From SXRF01 sp038043465 (GTDB lineage: Bacteria > Pseudomonadota > Alphaproteobacteria > Rickettsiales > SXRF01), in NCBI GenBank assembly GCA_038043465.1, contig JBBTBX010000014.1:37597-101596 (forward strand): 64,000 bases of DNA. Reading direction: 5' to 3'. Every line of letters starts with the position of its first letter. Position 1 is the stretch's first letter. Under the pieces are notes generated by a model. That model saw only the letters and a list, made by a program, of their open reading frames with translations, was not told the DNA's origin and searched no databases. The position numbers were made by a program, and so were the translations under genes. Below are positions 8,428 through 16,879 of the stretch, piece by piece.

Positions 8428-9087
8428 CTACTGCGCCACCATGGCAATTGTTGGATTGCCGCTTACCAGCTTGGCAAGTTTTTCGATCACCCCTTCAACA
8501 CCGCGAGAAGCAGCAAGGGCAGCAAATTCAGTCCGGTGAGTATTGATCAGACTGACATTCTCTATGGCAATATCGAGAACCTTATAACGCTTATCTTTTT
8601 CGCGAACTAAATAATTCACATTCAGCCTGTCCTGATTGCTGAGGTGGATTTGCGTAGCCACGTTAAAATCACTGGAATTGCTACCACTTACATCTACGAT
8701 TTTAATCGCGCTGATACGCCTTTCAGGATTTTCTGCAAAATTTTCAACATAGGTTTTTGTTAAAAATTCACGGTATAGCTCGGTATATTTCACGCGCTGC
8801 TCTTCAGTGGCATTATTCCAGTTCCTGCCGATCACAAATTTTGCTATCCATTCAATATCCACTGATTTGCTGAAAGCCTGCGCTAGATTCTCCTTGCGCT
8901 GTTCTTCAGTCTTTTTCTGATCGCTGATAACCGCAAGAACGATATTGGCAAAATTATTGGCAAACGCCACCCTCTCCTCACGCAGCTCAGAATTTTCCAC
9001 TTCTGCCGCATAAGAAACATTATTGCCAGCTAATTGGCAGGTTACTGCCAACAAAAACACTAAAGAATAACGTAATGTCCGCAACAT
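8428..9087 (-). CDS. MlaC-like phospholipid-transport periplasmic protein
   Basis: A 219-residue precursor with a signal peptide (residues 1-28, ending VSYAAE) and an MlaC/Ttg2D domain. Family features include WIAKFVIGRNW after the helical lead and the repeated pattern FLTKTYVENFAE. MlaC carries phospholipids between the outer-membrane MlaA complex and the inner-membrane MlaFEDB transporter. None of the other mla genes is adjacent, but the neighbours plsC and olsB also act on envelope lipids. Confidence 0.85.
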   Translation of the reverse strand: MLRTLRYSLVFLLAVTCQLAGNNVSYAAEVENSELREERVAFANNFANIVLAVISDQKKTEEQRKENLAQAFSKSVDIEWIAKFVIGRNWNNATEEQRVKYTELYREFLTKTYVENFAENPERRISAIKIVDVSGSNSSDFNVATQIHLSNQDRLNVNYLVREKDKRYKVLDIAIENVSLINTHRTEFAALAASRGVEGVIEKLAKLVSGNPTIAMVAQ

Positions 9088-9172
9088 AATTTACTCTACT
9101 CCTTTAAAATATATCGATTATACCCAATGATAATTAATATATCGTCAATTTTCAATAAATTTTTATTAATTG

Positions 9173-9958
9173 TTAACTATTAACCTCATGCCGCCTCTGC
9201 AACACCTCTATCGTCTGGTCCTGACAATAAGCCGCAAGCTGCTTGCGCCCGCCAATCTGGCTCATAGTCACGGCCGGAAGGAAGGTCAGCTTGGCATCAA
9301 TTTTCCCTAATTGTAGCAATTTCCACACATGTGGAGCTAGAACCATATCGCCATACCAGGCTATATTCGGCCACTGGGTACTGTCAATAGGTAGCGCGCT
9401 GACACTAATATAGCTGATAATTGCCGGCTGGATCAATAATTCCCTAACCCCATCTTCCATATTTATTTCCTCTTCAGAAATGCTGAAAAGGCTGGATTTA
9501 AAAGGCAGAACATGCCGCCCATTTCCTGTTGTTCCTTCGGGAAATAGCGAAACCACCTCACCTTTTGTCAGCTCCTGATATATTTTTGCCTGCGCTATTT
9601 TTATTTTATCTTTGGAACGTTCAATAAAAACAGAGTTTAGCAGGCGGCAGATTGTGGAAATAACCGGCCAGCGCGCCATGTCACTTTTAGGGGTGAATAT
9701 CGCCGGTGTTTTCGCGCCGAGAACCAGTATATCGAGATAAGATATATGGTTGGACACCAGAAGGAGCGGGCGACCAGTTTCCATTTCGCCTTCAGTGCGA
9801 ACCCTAAGTCCCACAATCAGGCACACAACTGCAAAAGAAAAACGGCAAAAACCTTCATGCCATTTTTTCTTGCCGGTTTTATTTACCAACCATAACAAAG
9901 CGATAGATAGCGCAAGCCAAACCACTAAAAATAAGATTTTAATTGCAGCTTTAATCAT
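9173..9958 (-). CDS. 1-acyl-sn-glycerol-3-phosphate acyltransferase (PlsC/LPLAT family)
   Basis: Has the acyltransferase motifs NHISYLD (HX4D) near residue 70 and FPEGTTGNG near 145. An N-terminal membrane helix anchors it to the inner membrane. Start chosen at 9958 because this ATG overlaps the olsB-like stop (ATGATTAA), which fits translational coupling; an ATG at 9994 would add 12 residues and overlap more. Next to an OlsB-like enzyme, it could be the OlsA step of ornithine lipid synthesis (lyso-ornithine lipid to ornithine lipid) rather than glycerolipid PlsC. Confidence 0.85.
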   Translation of the reverse strand: MIKAAIKILFLVVWLALSIALLWLVNKTGKKKWHEGFCRFSFAVVCLIVGLRVRTEGEMETGRPLLLVSNHISYLDILVLGAKTPAIFTPKSDMARWPVISTICRLLNSVFIERSKDKIKIAQAKIYQELTKGEVVSLFPEGTTGNGRHVLPFKSSLFSISEEEINMEDGVRELLIQPAIISYISVSALPIDSTQWPNIAWYGDMVLAPHVWKLLQLGKIDAKLTFLPAVTMSQIGGRKQLAAYCQDQTIEVLQRRHEVNS

Positions 9959-10814
9959 CAATCTGTTCTTTACCGCTACCATAACGCGTAGCATATTTCT
10001 CGGTAACTAAATCTGTTTTAACCACTATGCTTACATCTATGGTGTTATATTCATAATCAATCACCGCTCCCGCACCAATATAACCACTAAGGCGCAGATA
10101 ACCTTTAATCAGCGGTGGCAATCCGGAAAACGCCTCTTTGACATCAATAGCTTCCTTTTCCATCAGATTCATCTCTACATAACGATCCTTAAGTGCTGTT
10201 GGACAAAGTTCCTTCGGCGCAAGATGATAGTGGTGCAGGTAAGAAAGTGCCATCGCATGTTCTTTCGGATCGACACCATTAAAACTGGCGCAGCCAAACA
10301 TCAGCCCGATATTGAATTTCGCGACATATGCCCCGATTCCTCGCCATAAAAGCTGCATCACCGCACGGTTGCGGAAATCCGCATGCACACACGAACGTCC
10401 GACCTCCAAAATCTGACCTTTATATTGCTTTATCGGACTAATATCAAATTCACTGTCAGTATAAAAATGCCCTATTTTTTTCATATTGTCACGGCGCAGC
10501 AGACGATATGTTCCAACTACATTGTAACCACCATTTTCTCTATGCTCAACCACCAGCAAATGATCGCAGACATCATCAAACTCATCAACATCAAGCCTGC
10601 TTGCTAAGATTTTAGGATTTGCCTTCGCACCCATTTCTTCAAAAAATACCTGATAGCGTAAACCTTGCGCCGCTTCAATATCCGCGGTTTTTCTGGTAAC
10701 GAATACTTCAAGTCTGCCAGCGCGTATTTCGGCTAAATCATAAAGCGATTCTATTTTACCAGTTATCTTATTTTGCGGCATAACTTCGTCTTGTGATACG
10801 GATGATGATAGCAT
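9951..10814 (-). CDS. OlsB-like GNAT N-acyltransferase (ornithine lipid synthesis)
   Basis: A 287-residue protein of the hemolysin/OlsB GNAT family. It shows YQVFFEEMGA near residue 50, DEFDDVCDHLLVV, then EVGRSCVHADFRNR and LWRGIGAYV of the acyl-CoA/ACP site. OlsB transfers a 3-hydroxyacyl chain to ornithine. The open frame extends upstream into fur, but ATG at 10814, eight bases after the fur stop, is the likely start. Pairing with the following acyltransferase gives a plausible olsBA-like operon behind fur. Confidence 0.8.
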   Translation of the reverse strand: MLSSSVSQDEVMPQNKITGKIESLYDLAEIRAGRLEVFVTRKTADIEAAQGLRYQVFFEEMGAKANPKILASRLDVDEFDDVCDHLLVVEHRENGGYNVVGTYRLLRRDNMKKIGHFYTDSEFDISPIKQYKGQILEVGRSCVHADFRNRAVMQLLWRGIGAYVAKFNIGLMFGCASFNGVDPKEHAMALSYLHHYHLAPKELCPTALKDRYVEMNLMEKEAIDVKEAFSGLPPLIKGYLRLSGYIGAGAVIDYEYNTIDVSIVVKTDLVTEKYATRYGSGKEQIDD

Positions 10815-10821
10815 GATTTTT

Positions 10822-11253
10822 CTATTTTTTGGAATCAACGTCCAAAGGCACAGCGTAAAGCTCCAACCTGTGATCCACCAGTTTATAGCCAAGTTTATTT
10901 GCAATCGAACGCTGTAAAGTCTCAATCTCGCTACTGGAAAATTCAATAACCTTACCAGATTTAAGATCAATCAAATGGTCATGATGCTCGTCACTTACCG
11001 GCTCATAGCGAGAGCGGCCATCACCAAAATCATGCCTCTGGGTAATTCCTGATTCTTCAAACAGCTTAACCGTGCGATAGACGGTCGCAATACTGATATG
11101 CGGGTCAATAGCCACCGCCCGCTGATAAAGCATCTCGACATCAGGATGATCATCAGATTCAGAAACGACCCTCGCAATGACACGGCGTTGCCCAGTCATC
11201 TTCAAGCCTTTTTCTGTGCATTTTTCTTCGATATCTGATATGTTTTGTTGCAA
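10822..11253 (-). CDS. Fur family transcriptional regulator
   Basis: A 143-residue winged-helix regulator with TGQRRVIARVV, the recognition segment ISIATVYRTVKLFEESG and the metal-site stretch HHDHLIDLKSGKVIEF. Canonical Fur has CxxC where this reads DLKS, so the structural zinc cysteines are missing, as in alphaproteobacterial Fur/Mur-type proteins. It may sense iron or manganese. The start is a TTG at 11253 with aagga upstream; no better ATG precedes the domain. It leads the olsB-plsC genes. Confidence 0.88.
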   Translation of the reverse strand: MQQNISDIEEKCTEKGLKMTGQRRVIARVVSESDDHPDVEMLYQRAVAIDPHISIATVYRTVKLFEESGITQRHDFGDGRSRYEPVSDEHHDHLIDLKSGKVIEFSSSEIETLQRSIANKLGYKLVDHRLELYAVPLDVDSKK

Positions 11254-11409
11254 GTTATAATCCTTACTATTGTTTGCGGGTGCAGGGATAGTAGCTTGTA
11301 GTTAGTGTTTTGTAAATAGTAGCTGGTGATTCATAAAACTTTCTTTCTTAACAAAATGTTGTTTGCAAAATCATCTGTAAAATAATATCTATGAGCTGGG
11401 AGAATTATC

Positions 11410-12213
11410 ATGTTTTTGCGCAATAAAGGGTTTACACTCACTGAATTGTCAGTAGTTCTGGTTATTATCGGACTTCTGATTGGGGCGAGCCTTACGGGAA
11501 TATCGCTTATACGCTCAGCCGAAATACGCGAAGTAATCGGCGAGTATGACAGATACGCCAAAGCCATAAAAGAATTTCAGGACAAATATCAAGCATTACC
11601 TGGGGATATGAGCAATGCGGAAACCATCTGGGGTTCTGATGCTACCTGCGATACCACAGCCACCAATACCGTAGCCAAGATTGCAACTTGTAGTGGTGAT
11701 GGAAATGGGCGCATAGGTACAAGCAGCACCGCCGGAGTTCTTGACACGAATGATGCTTACGAATGGTTCCGCGCCTGGCAGCAACTTTCCAATGCCGGTT
11801 TAATAGACACTAAATTCACTGGCGTTAAAGCATCTGCCACCGATGGAGATGCGGGAATTGGTCTTAATGTTCCGCAGTCAAAATTAAGTGTGAAATCTGG
11901 CTGGACACTATATTATTTTCTGCTAACCGCAACCGATACTAATCTATGGGGAGATAATTACGGGCATGTTTTTGCCTTTGGTGGTGACAGTGGCACAAGC
12001 GTAACTAATGTTCCGGTGCTATCACCGGAAAATGCTTATAATATTGATAAAAAGATCGATGATGGAACGCCCGGTCGTGGTAATATCCGCGCACGACGTA
12101 CGGCCTCAGAAGTAAACTGTACAACAAGTGACACAACACAGGATGCCGCAGCTTATAACGCAACTTCTACAACCGGTCTGCAATGTTCGCTTATATTTAT
12201 TTTAGGGTTTTAA
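11410..12213 (+). CDS. Prepilin-like protein (type IV pilin/pseudopilin N-terminus)
   Basis: A 267-residue protein with a short basic leader MFLRNKG followed by FTLTELSVVLVIIG, the class III prepilin peptidase site with Glu at +5. The hydrophobic helix continues to a soluble domain containing KYQALPGDMSNAETIW, which recurs in the next gene. It would be cleaved by PilD and inserted in the inner membrane as part of a type II secretion or pilus-like fibre. RBS ctgggag is upstream. Cysteines near residues 78-97 and 236-257 may form disulfides. No other pilus or secretion genes are in the window. Confidence 0.85.
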   Translation: MFLRNKGFTLTELSVVLVIIGLLIGASLTGISLIRSAEIREVIGEYDRYAKAIKEFQDKYQALPGDMSNAETIWGSDATCDTTATNTVAKIATCSGDGNGRIGTSSTAGVLDTNDAYEWFRAWQQLSNAGLIDTKFTGVKASATDGDAGIGLNVPQSKLSVKSGWTLYYFLLTATDTNLWGDNYGHVFAFGGDSGTSVTNVPVLSPENAYNIDKKIDDGTPGRGNIRARRTASEVNCTTSDTTQDAAAYNATSTTGLQCSLIFILGF

Positions 12214-12216
12214 AAA

Positions 12217-13062
12217 ATGAAATTTTATACGGTATCTCAAATTGTGTCATCCCCGCGTAGGCGGGGATCTAGGGTAAAAACCTCCGTCGGTATGTATGGC
12301 TCTAGATCGCCTTTGCCTGCGCACGGGATGACTGGTTTCACCCTAGTTGAACTGGCAATAGTGGTGGTTGTCATCGGACTTGTGATAGGCGGGGTTGTTG
12401 TAGGAAAATCTTTGCTTAGAAGCTCAGAAGTTATGTCCATAACCGCCGAATACTCTGCATACAAACAGGCAATCGGTAATTTCAATGATAAATATCAGGC
12501 ACTCCCTGGAGATTTTGCTGCTGCCTCGACTGTATGGAGTGGGATTACCAATGGTGATGGAAACGGTCTGGTTACAGTTAATATTTCCGCCACTCGCCTT
12601 GATGAACAATTCCTGGCATGGCAACATCTGCAAAAAGCAGAAATGATAAAGGGTAACTATACTGGCACTGCTGGAACTGCCGGCGTGCGTGACCGTGTTA
12701 TCGGCACAAACATACCAGCATCACAGTTAAATGGTGCCGGATGGGGACTTATCAGCGTTACTCTCACCGACATAGCCGGCGGTTATACTGAAATACCTTA
12801 TACCGCACCTGACACCGCACCCAACCATGTTTTATGGTTCGGAGGAAATTCCGTTAGCGGAACAGTTGATAGTCAGAAACCTGTATTAACCCCAATTGAA
12901 GCTCTGGATATTGATAAGAAATCTGATGATGGCTTGCCAGGTCATGGTAAAATTATCGCTCAGGCTAATGGCGGCACCGGAACTTGTTCTTCCAGCGCAA
13001 CGGCATATGACACGTCGTCAAAATCTATCCTCTGCTCCTTAGTATTTAAAACCGGATTTTAA
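12217..13062 (+). CDS. Prepilin-like protein with a repeat-derived leader
   Basis: A paralogue of the preceding gene (shared DKYQALPGDF and similar C-terminus with KKSDDGLPGHGKI). From the ATG at 12217 the leader is 40 residues, of which about 29 come from an 87-bp palindromic repeat (12246-12332). The prepilin site is G|FTLVELAIVVVVIG. An ATG supplied by the last bases of the repeat (12328) would give a three-residue leader M-T-G instead. Either start leaves the mature pilin unchanged. Separated from the first prepilin gene by 3 bp, so almost certainly cotranscribed. Confidence 0.8.
   Translation: MKFYTVSQIVSSPRRRGSRVKTSVGMYGSRSPLPAHGMTGFTLVELAIVVVVIGLVIGGVVVGKSLLRSSEVMSITAEYSAYKQAIGNFNDKYQALPGDFAAASTVWSGITNGDGNGLVTVNISATRLDEQFLAWQHLQKAEMIKGNYTGTAGTAGVRDRVIGTNIPASQLNGAGWGLISVTLTDIAGGYTEIPYTAPDTAPNHVLWFGGNSVSGTVDSQKPVLTPIEALDIDKKSDDGLPGHGKIIAQANGGTGTCSSSATAYDTSSKSILCSLVFKTGF
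12246..12332. repeat. 87-bp palindromic repeat inside the prepilin leader
   Basis: Begins gtcatccccgcgtaggcggg and ends cgggatgac; inner sequence (gatctagg ... ctagatcgcc) also pairs. Its ends and middle match the intergenic element at 34429-34530. The length is a multiple of three and there are no stops in the pilin frame, so it adds 29 codons without a frameshift. Confidence 0.8.
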
Positions 13063-13077
13063 TTATGTCACAATATA

Positions 13078-13905
13078 TTAAGAAAACACTATATCCGCGC
13101 CAATGTCAGCGGCTGGTGCCGAATGGGTGAGTTTGCCAACGGAAATATAATCAACTCCGGTTTCGGCAATGCCTCGCACCGTTGCCAGCGACACACCGCC
13201 GGAAGCCTCCAGAGGAATTTTGCCCGCACTCAAAGCAACTGCTTTTTTCAATGTTTCATTATCCATGTTATCGAGCAGAATTCTATCAGGTGAGGCAATA
13301 ATCGCTTCCTCAACTTGTGTTAAATTATCGCACTCGACAATTACAGGTAGCTTAGTAGCTGCCCTTACTTTTTCTACTGCCTGTTTTATCCCACCACAAA
13401 GCGCGATATGGTTATCTTTTATCATCACCATGTCATCAAGGCGCATACGGTGATTTTTCCCGCCACCAACCGTAACTGAGTATTTATCGAACACGCGCAA
13501 ATTAGGCATGGTTTTACGCGTATCCAAAATCACTACTTTAGTTCCTGCTACCGCCTGTACATACTGGTTAGTCAGGGTGGCAATGCCACACATGCGCTGC
13601 ATAAGGTTAAGCACCACCCGCTCGCCAGCAAGCAATGCTCTGGCATTGCCTTTAGCCACTGCCAGCACTTTATTTGTACCAGCAAACTCGCCTTCATTAA
13701 CACTGGCACTGGCACTGGCACCCAGAATATTATAAACCAGCTCAGGTATAAATACGCCGCAAGCTACCAGATCTTCACGCGCCACAAACGCCATTTCCGC
13801 CTGCTGGTTTTCCGGAATGAGCAACTGCGAAGTTACATCGCCCTGCCCTATATCCTCAGCTAATGCGCGTTTGATAATGTCGATAATTTCTTGGTTAGTT
13901 TTCAT
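13078..13905 (-). CDS. nadC: Nicotinate-nucleotide pyrophosphorylase (quinolinate phosphoribosyltransferase)
   Basis: A 275-residue enzyme converting quinolinate and PRPP to nicotinate mononucleotide in de novo NAD synthesis. Motifs include ALLAGERVVLNLMQRMCGIAT, TRKTMPNLR and KYSVTVGGGKNHRMRLDDMV near the active site, IVECDNLTQVEEA and the phosphate-binding LEASGGVSLATVR. Length is typical. nadA and nadB are not in the window. Its 15-bp upstream region runs into a heptamer array that separates it from purU. Confidence 0.96.
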   Translation of the reverse strand: MKTNQEIIDIIKRALAEDIGQGDVTSQLLIPENQQAEMAFVAREDLVACGVFIPELVYNILGASASASVNEGEFAGTNKVLAVAKGNARALLAGERVVLNLMQRMCGIATLTNQYVQAVAGTKVVILDTRKTMPNLRVFDKYSVTVGGGKNHRMRLDDMVMIKDNHIALCGGIKQAVEKVRAATKLPVIVECDNLTQVEEAIIASPDRILLDNMDNETLKKAVALSAGKIPLEASGGVSLATVRGIAETGVDYISVGKLTHSAPAADIGADIVFS

Positions 13906-13913
13906 ATAGCCTA

Positions 13914-13943
13914 AAGCCTATTGCCTATTGCCTATTGCCTATT
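13914..13943. repeat. Heptamer array cctattg between nadC and purU
   Basis: Four near-perfect copies of a 7-bp unit (gcctatt) fill the space between purU and nadC. The purU stop codon (TAG, 13939-13941) lies within the array. Confidence 0.8.
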
Positions 13944-14799
13944 TAAACACCACCGTTTTTTTGCCATTAAGCAACACCCTATGCTCTATATGATATTTCA
14001 GTGCGCGAGCAAGGGCTACGCATTCCGTATCCCGCCCTATTGCCGCTAAATCATCGGGTGAATGAGTGTGGTCCACGCGCGCCACTTCCTGCTCGATTAT
14101 CGGCCCTTCATCTAAATCTGTCGTAACATAATGCGCGGTTGCGCCGATAAGTTTTACGCCACGATCAAATGCCTGCGTATATGGCCGCGCGCCTTTGAAA
14201 CTCGGTAGGAAAGAATGGTGTATGTTTATTACTTTTCCTTCCAGCTTGCTGCACAGTTCCGGCGATAAAATCTGCATATAACGCGCCAGCACCACCACAT
14301 CAATCTGATGACGGGCGATAATTTCCAGCACCTTATTTTCCTGCTCAGCTTTACTCGCTGCATTAACCGGAAGATGGTAATAAGGAATCTCATGCCATTT
14401 TGCCAGATGCTCCCAATCATTATGGTTGGAAATAATCGCCGGAATATCAATGGCAAGCTGTCCGGTTTTCTGGCGGTATAGCAAATCATTCAAGCAGTGA
14501 CCAAACGTCGAAACCATAATAAGCACGCGGCTTTTACGGGTTTTATAGGCAATGTCCCACTGCATGGAAAAACGCTGCGCCACCTTGTCATAAAACAGTT
14601 TTTTAAGCGTATCCTGATTCGGCCCGCCCGCCTCAATACTGAATTCAATGCGCAGAAAAAACTGCCCAGTGGATTCATCGCCAAATTGTGCCGACTCAAT
14701 GATAAAGCCAAAATTTTCAGCAAGAAAACCAGTCACACTCGCAACGATTCCGCGAACATCTGGACATGATAAAGTTAGTATATAGCGGTTTTGGTTCAT
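13939..14799 (-). CDS. purU: Formyltetrahydrofolate deformylase
   Basis: A 286-residue enzyme hydrolysing 10-formyl-THF to formate and THF, supplying formate and balancing one-carbon pools. The N-terminal ACT domain (about 5-85) starts YILTLSCPDVRGIVASVTGF. The catalytic formyltransferase domain shows INIHHSFLPSFKGARPY and the catalytic Asp in TTDLDEGPIIEQ. The ATG overlaps the divL stop as ATGA, implying coupling. Its substrates connect with SAM-cycle gene ahcY nearby. Confidence 0.95.
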   Translation of the reverse strand: MNQNRYILTLSCPDVRGIVASVTGFLAENFGFIIESAQFGDESTGQFFLRIEFSIEAGGPNQDTLKKLFYDKVAQRFSMQWDIAYKTRKSRVLIMVSTFGHCLNDLLYRQKTGQLAIDIPAIISNHNDWEHLAKWHEIPYYHLPVNAASKAEQENKVLEIIARHQIDVVVLARYMQILSPELCSKLEGKVINIHHSFLPSFKGARPYTQAFDRGVKLIGATAHYVTTDLDEGPIIEQEVARVDHTHSPDDLAAIGRDTECVALARALKYHIEHRVLLNGKKTVVFK

Positions 14800-16802
14800 A
14801 CAGCCTTCTTTGTTTTTGTAGTTTTTTCAGGCAGTTTCAATTCAGGATTATCACGCAGAAGGTAACATTCAAAACGCGCGCCCTTTTGCGATTCAGAATT
14901 TAAAACCACCCGCCCGCCATGCAGCTCTATAAAGCTTTTCACAATCGGAAGCCCAAGCCCGGTTCCTGAACGACTGGTCGACTTGCCTTTCGCGGCTTCC
15001 TGATTACGTCCCTTATAGAATTTGCTGAATACAACTTCCTGCTCATCAATAGGAATTCCCTGCCCATCATCTTCCACCCACAACATAATCTCACCAGCCT
15101 CGGTTTCCTTAGCACCAAAACTTATTTTACCGCCTTCCTGTGAATATTTTATGGCATTGGAAAGAAGGTTGAATAATATCTGCTTGAGGCGCGTTTCATC
15201 ACCAATCATCTTACCTATTTTGGAAGGGCATTCAAACTTAATGGTAATGGAGTTTTCCTTACTGCGCTCCTGTATCAACGACAGCACCGGTTTCATCATC
15301 GCATAAATATCAAAGCGCGATATGTTAAGACGCATATAACCCGCTTCAATTCCTGCCAGATCCAGAATATCATTGATAAGCTGCATGAGATGCTGCGAAG
15401 ATTGGTGTATACCTTCAACATATTCGCGTTGTTTGTCTGACAGCGTACCGAAATATTCCTGCCTGAGCATTTCCGAAAATCCGCTTATCGAGGTCAGTGG
15501 TGAACGCAGTTCATATGACACATTGGCAAGGAATTCGGTTTTGAGCCTGTCCGCTTCCGACAGCGCATCGTTACGCTCCCGTAACGACCTCTCTACCAAT
15601 GTTGAATCGGTAATATCAAGGTAAGTAATCAGCGTAGCCCCATCCGGCAACGGCACTTTGCGACAATCAATTACCTTGCCGTCAGAACGCTCAATACGCC
15701 TTGAATTAAAATCACGGGTCAGCAATTGCTCCATATGCTGATTCTTGAAACTTTCCCAATCTTCCACGGCAAATAACGTTCTGTATTTTTCCAGCAGCTC
15801 GCGGATATGCGGCTCTGAATTTACAAATTCAACCTCCAGGTTCCACATAAGCAAATAGCCGGGATTGCTGAGTTTTAACCTTCCATCCTCACCAAATACC
15901 GCAACTCCTTCATGCAGATTATCCAACGTTTCGCGCTGCACCGCAATCAATGTATTATATGAACGCTCCAGAGCCAGCCTGTCAGTTACATCTTCATAGG
16001 CAAATAAAATTCCGCCGAGCGCATGCGGAATCGCAATAACGCGCAAAGCTTTACCATCCGGCAAATAGAAAAACTCTTCGCGTGGCTCCAGCAAATCAGT
16101 AAATAACTTTATCTGTTGCTGCTTGAAAAAATGGAAATTTGCTTGTTCGGGAAGTCGGCGTTTCTCATGTAAGACCTCAAGTATTTCACTATATGTCGGG
16201 TGCGAATCCAGCCACACTTCATCAAATTTCCAGAGCGCGACAAAGGCATTGTTGAAGGTTTTAAGACGCATGTCAGAACCATAAATCGCCATCGCACTTG
16301 CAGAACTTTCAAGAAAATCATCCTGCGCTGAGATATAGCGAGCAATGTCTTCTTTCAATTTATCAACTTCGCTGTAATCAATGGCAAAACCAGCGAACAT
16401 TTTTTCTTCAGGTATGGAAAACTCGGTAATTTCATAGAGCTTGCGATGCCCACCAACAACAATATGCCGCCTGTCAGTGACTGATCTTGTGCTAACACCT
16501 GCTTGCTGCGACATCATCCGCACACGTTTATCAAGCTCCGGCACAACGCCAGATTCAGCACTGTCCAGCAAATCATCTACTGCTTCGCTGTAAGCCAGAT
16601 TATGAAAGCCGATATTGAGATCTTCGCCACGCTGCCAGATTGGATATGGCGACATATTAAGCAGGGTAGAATAAATTTTCAGGTTGGATTTTAGTTTTTC
16701 GTTCTCAGTCAATAACTCCACCTCACGTCCACTAGGCACAGCACAAGCCTTATGACCATGAAAAACCGACTTTATTACGGATGCGATACGATTCACACGC
16801 AC
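14796..16802 (-). CDS. divL: DivL-like PAS-domain pseudo-histidine kinase (Tyr at the phosphoacceptor position)
   Basis: A 668-residue protein with several PAS-like segments (about 50-400, including PYPIWQRGEDLNIGFHN and GRLKLSNPGYLLMWNLE), a dimerisation helix, and an ATP-binding domain with LLSNAIKYS, DDGQGIP and SGTGLGLPIVK. The H-box reads FLANVSYELRSPLTS: Tyr430 replaces the phosphorylated His. This is the signature of Caulobacter DivL, which allosterically controls CckA and hence CtrA. The position next to ahcY is also seen for divL in other Alphaproteobacteria. GTG start at 16802. No membrane helix is obvious. Confidence 0.85.
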   Translation of the reverse strand: MRVNRIASVIKSVFHGHKACAVPSGREVELLTENEKLKSNLKIYSTLLNMSPYPIWQRGEDLNIGFHNLAYSEAVDDLLDSAESGVVPELDKRVRMMSQQAGVSTRSVTDRRHIVVGGHRKLYEITEFSIPEEKMFAGFAIDYSEVDKLKEDIARYISAQDDFLESSASAMAIYGSDMRLKTFNNAFVALWKFDEVWLDSHPTYSEILEVLHEKRRLPEQANFHFFKQQQIKLFTDLLEPREEFFYLPDGKALRVIAIPHALGGILFAYEDVTDRLALERSYNTLIAVQRETLDNLHEGVAVFGEDGRLKLSNPGYLLMWNLEVEFVNSEPHIRELLEKYRTLFAVEDWESFKNQHMEQLLTRDFNSRRIERSDGKVIDCRKVPLPDGATLITYLDITDSTLVERSLRERNDALSEADRLKTEFLANVSYELRSPLTSISGFSEMLRQEYFGTLSDKQREYVEGIHQSSQHLMQLINDILDLAGIEAGYMRLNISRFDIYAMMKPVLSLIQERSKENSITIKFECPSKIGKMIGDETRLKQILFNLLSNAIKYSQEGGKISFGAKETEAGEIMLWVEDDGQGIPIDEQEVVFSKFYKGRNQEAAKGKSTSRSGTGLGLPIVKSFIELHGGRVVLNSESQKGARFECYLLRDNPELKLPEKTTKTKKAV

Positions 16803-16823
16803 TCACTCTTCAAGTTATTTATA

Positions 16824-16867
16824 AAATGACGATAGACAGAAAAAAAACACTTTGTCTAGCGTCATTT
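16824..16867. terminator. Hairpin terminator after ahcY
   Basis: Arms aaatgacgatagaca and tgtctagcgtcattt pair with one mismatch around a 14-base A-rich loop. On the minus strand the stem is followed by ttttataaat. It lies between the ahcY stop and the divL start, so divL probably has its own promoter. Confidence 0.7.
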
Positions 16868-16879
16868 GAAAAATAAAAT

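Noticed and set aside
12237..12485. Minus-strand open frame over the prepilin leader
   Set aside because: Antisense to a clear prepilin gene and created by the palindrome.
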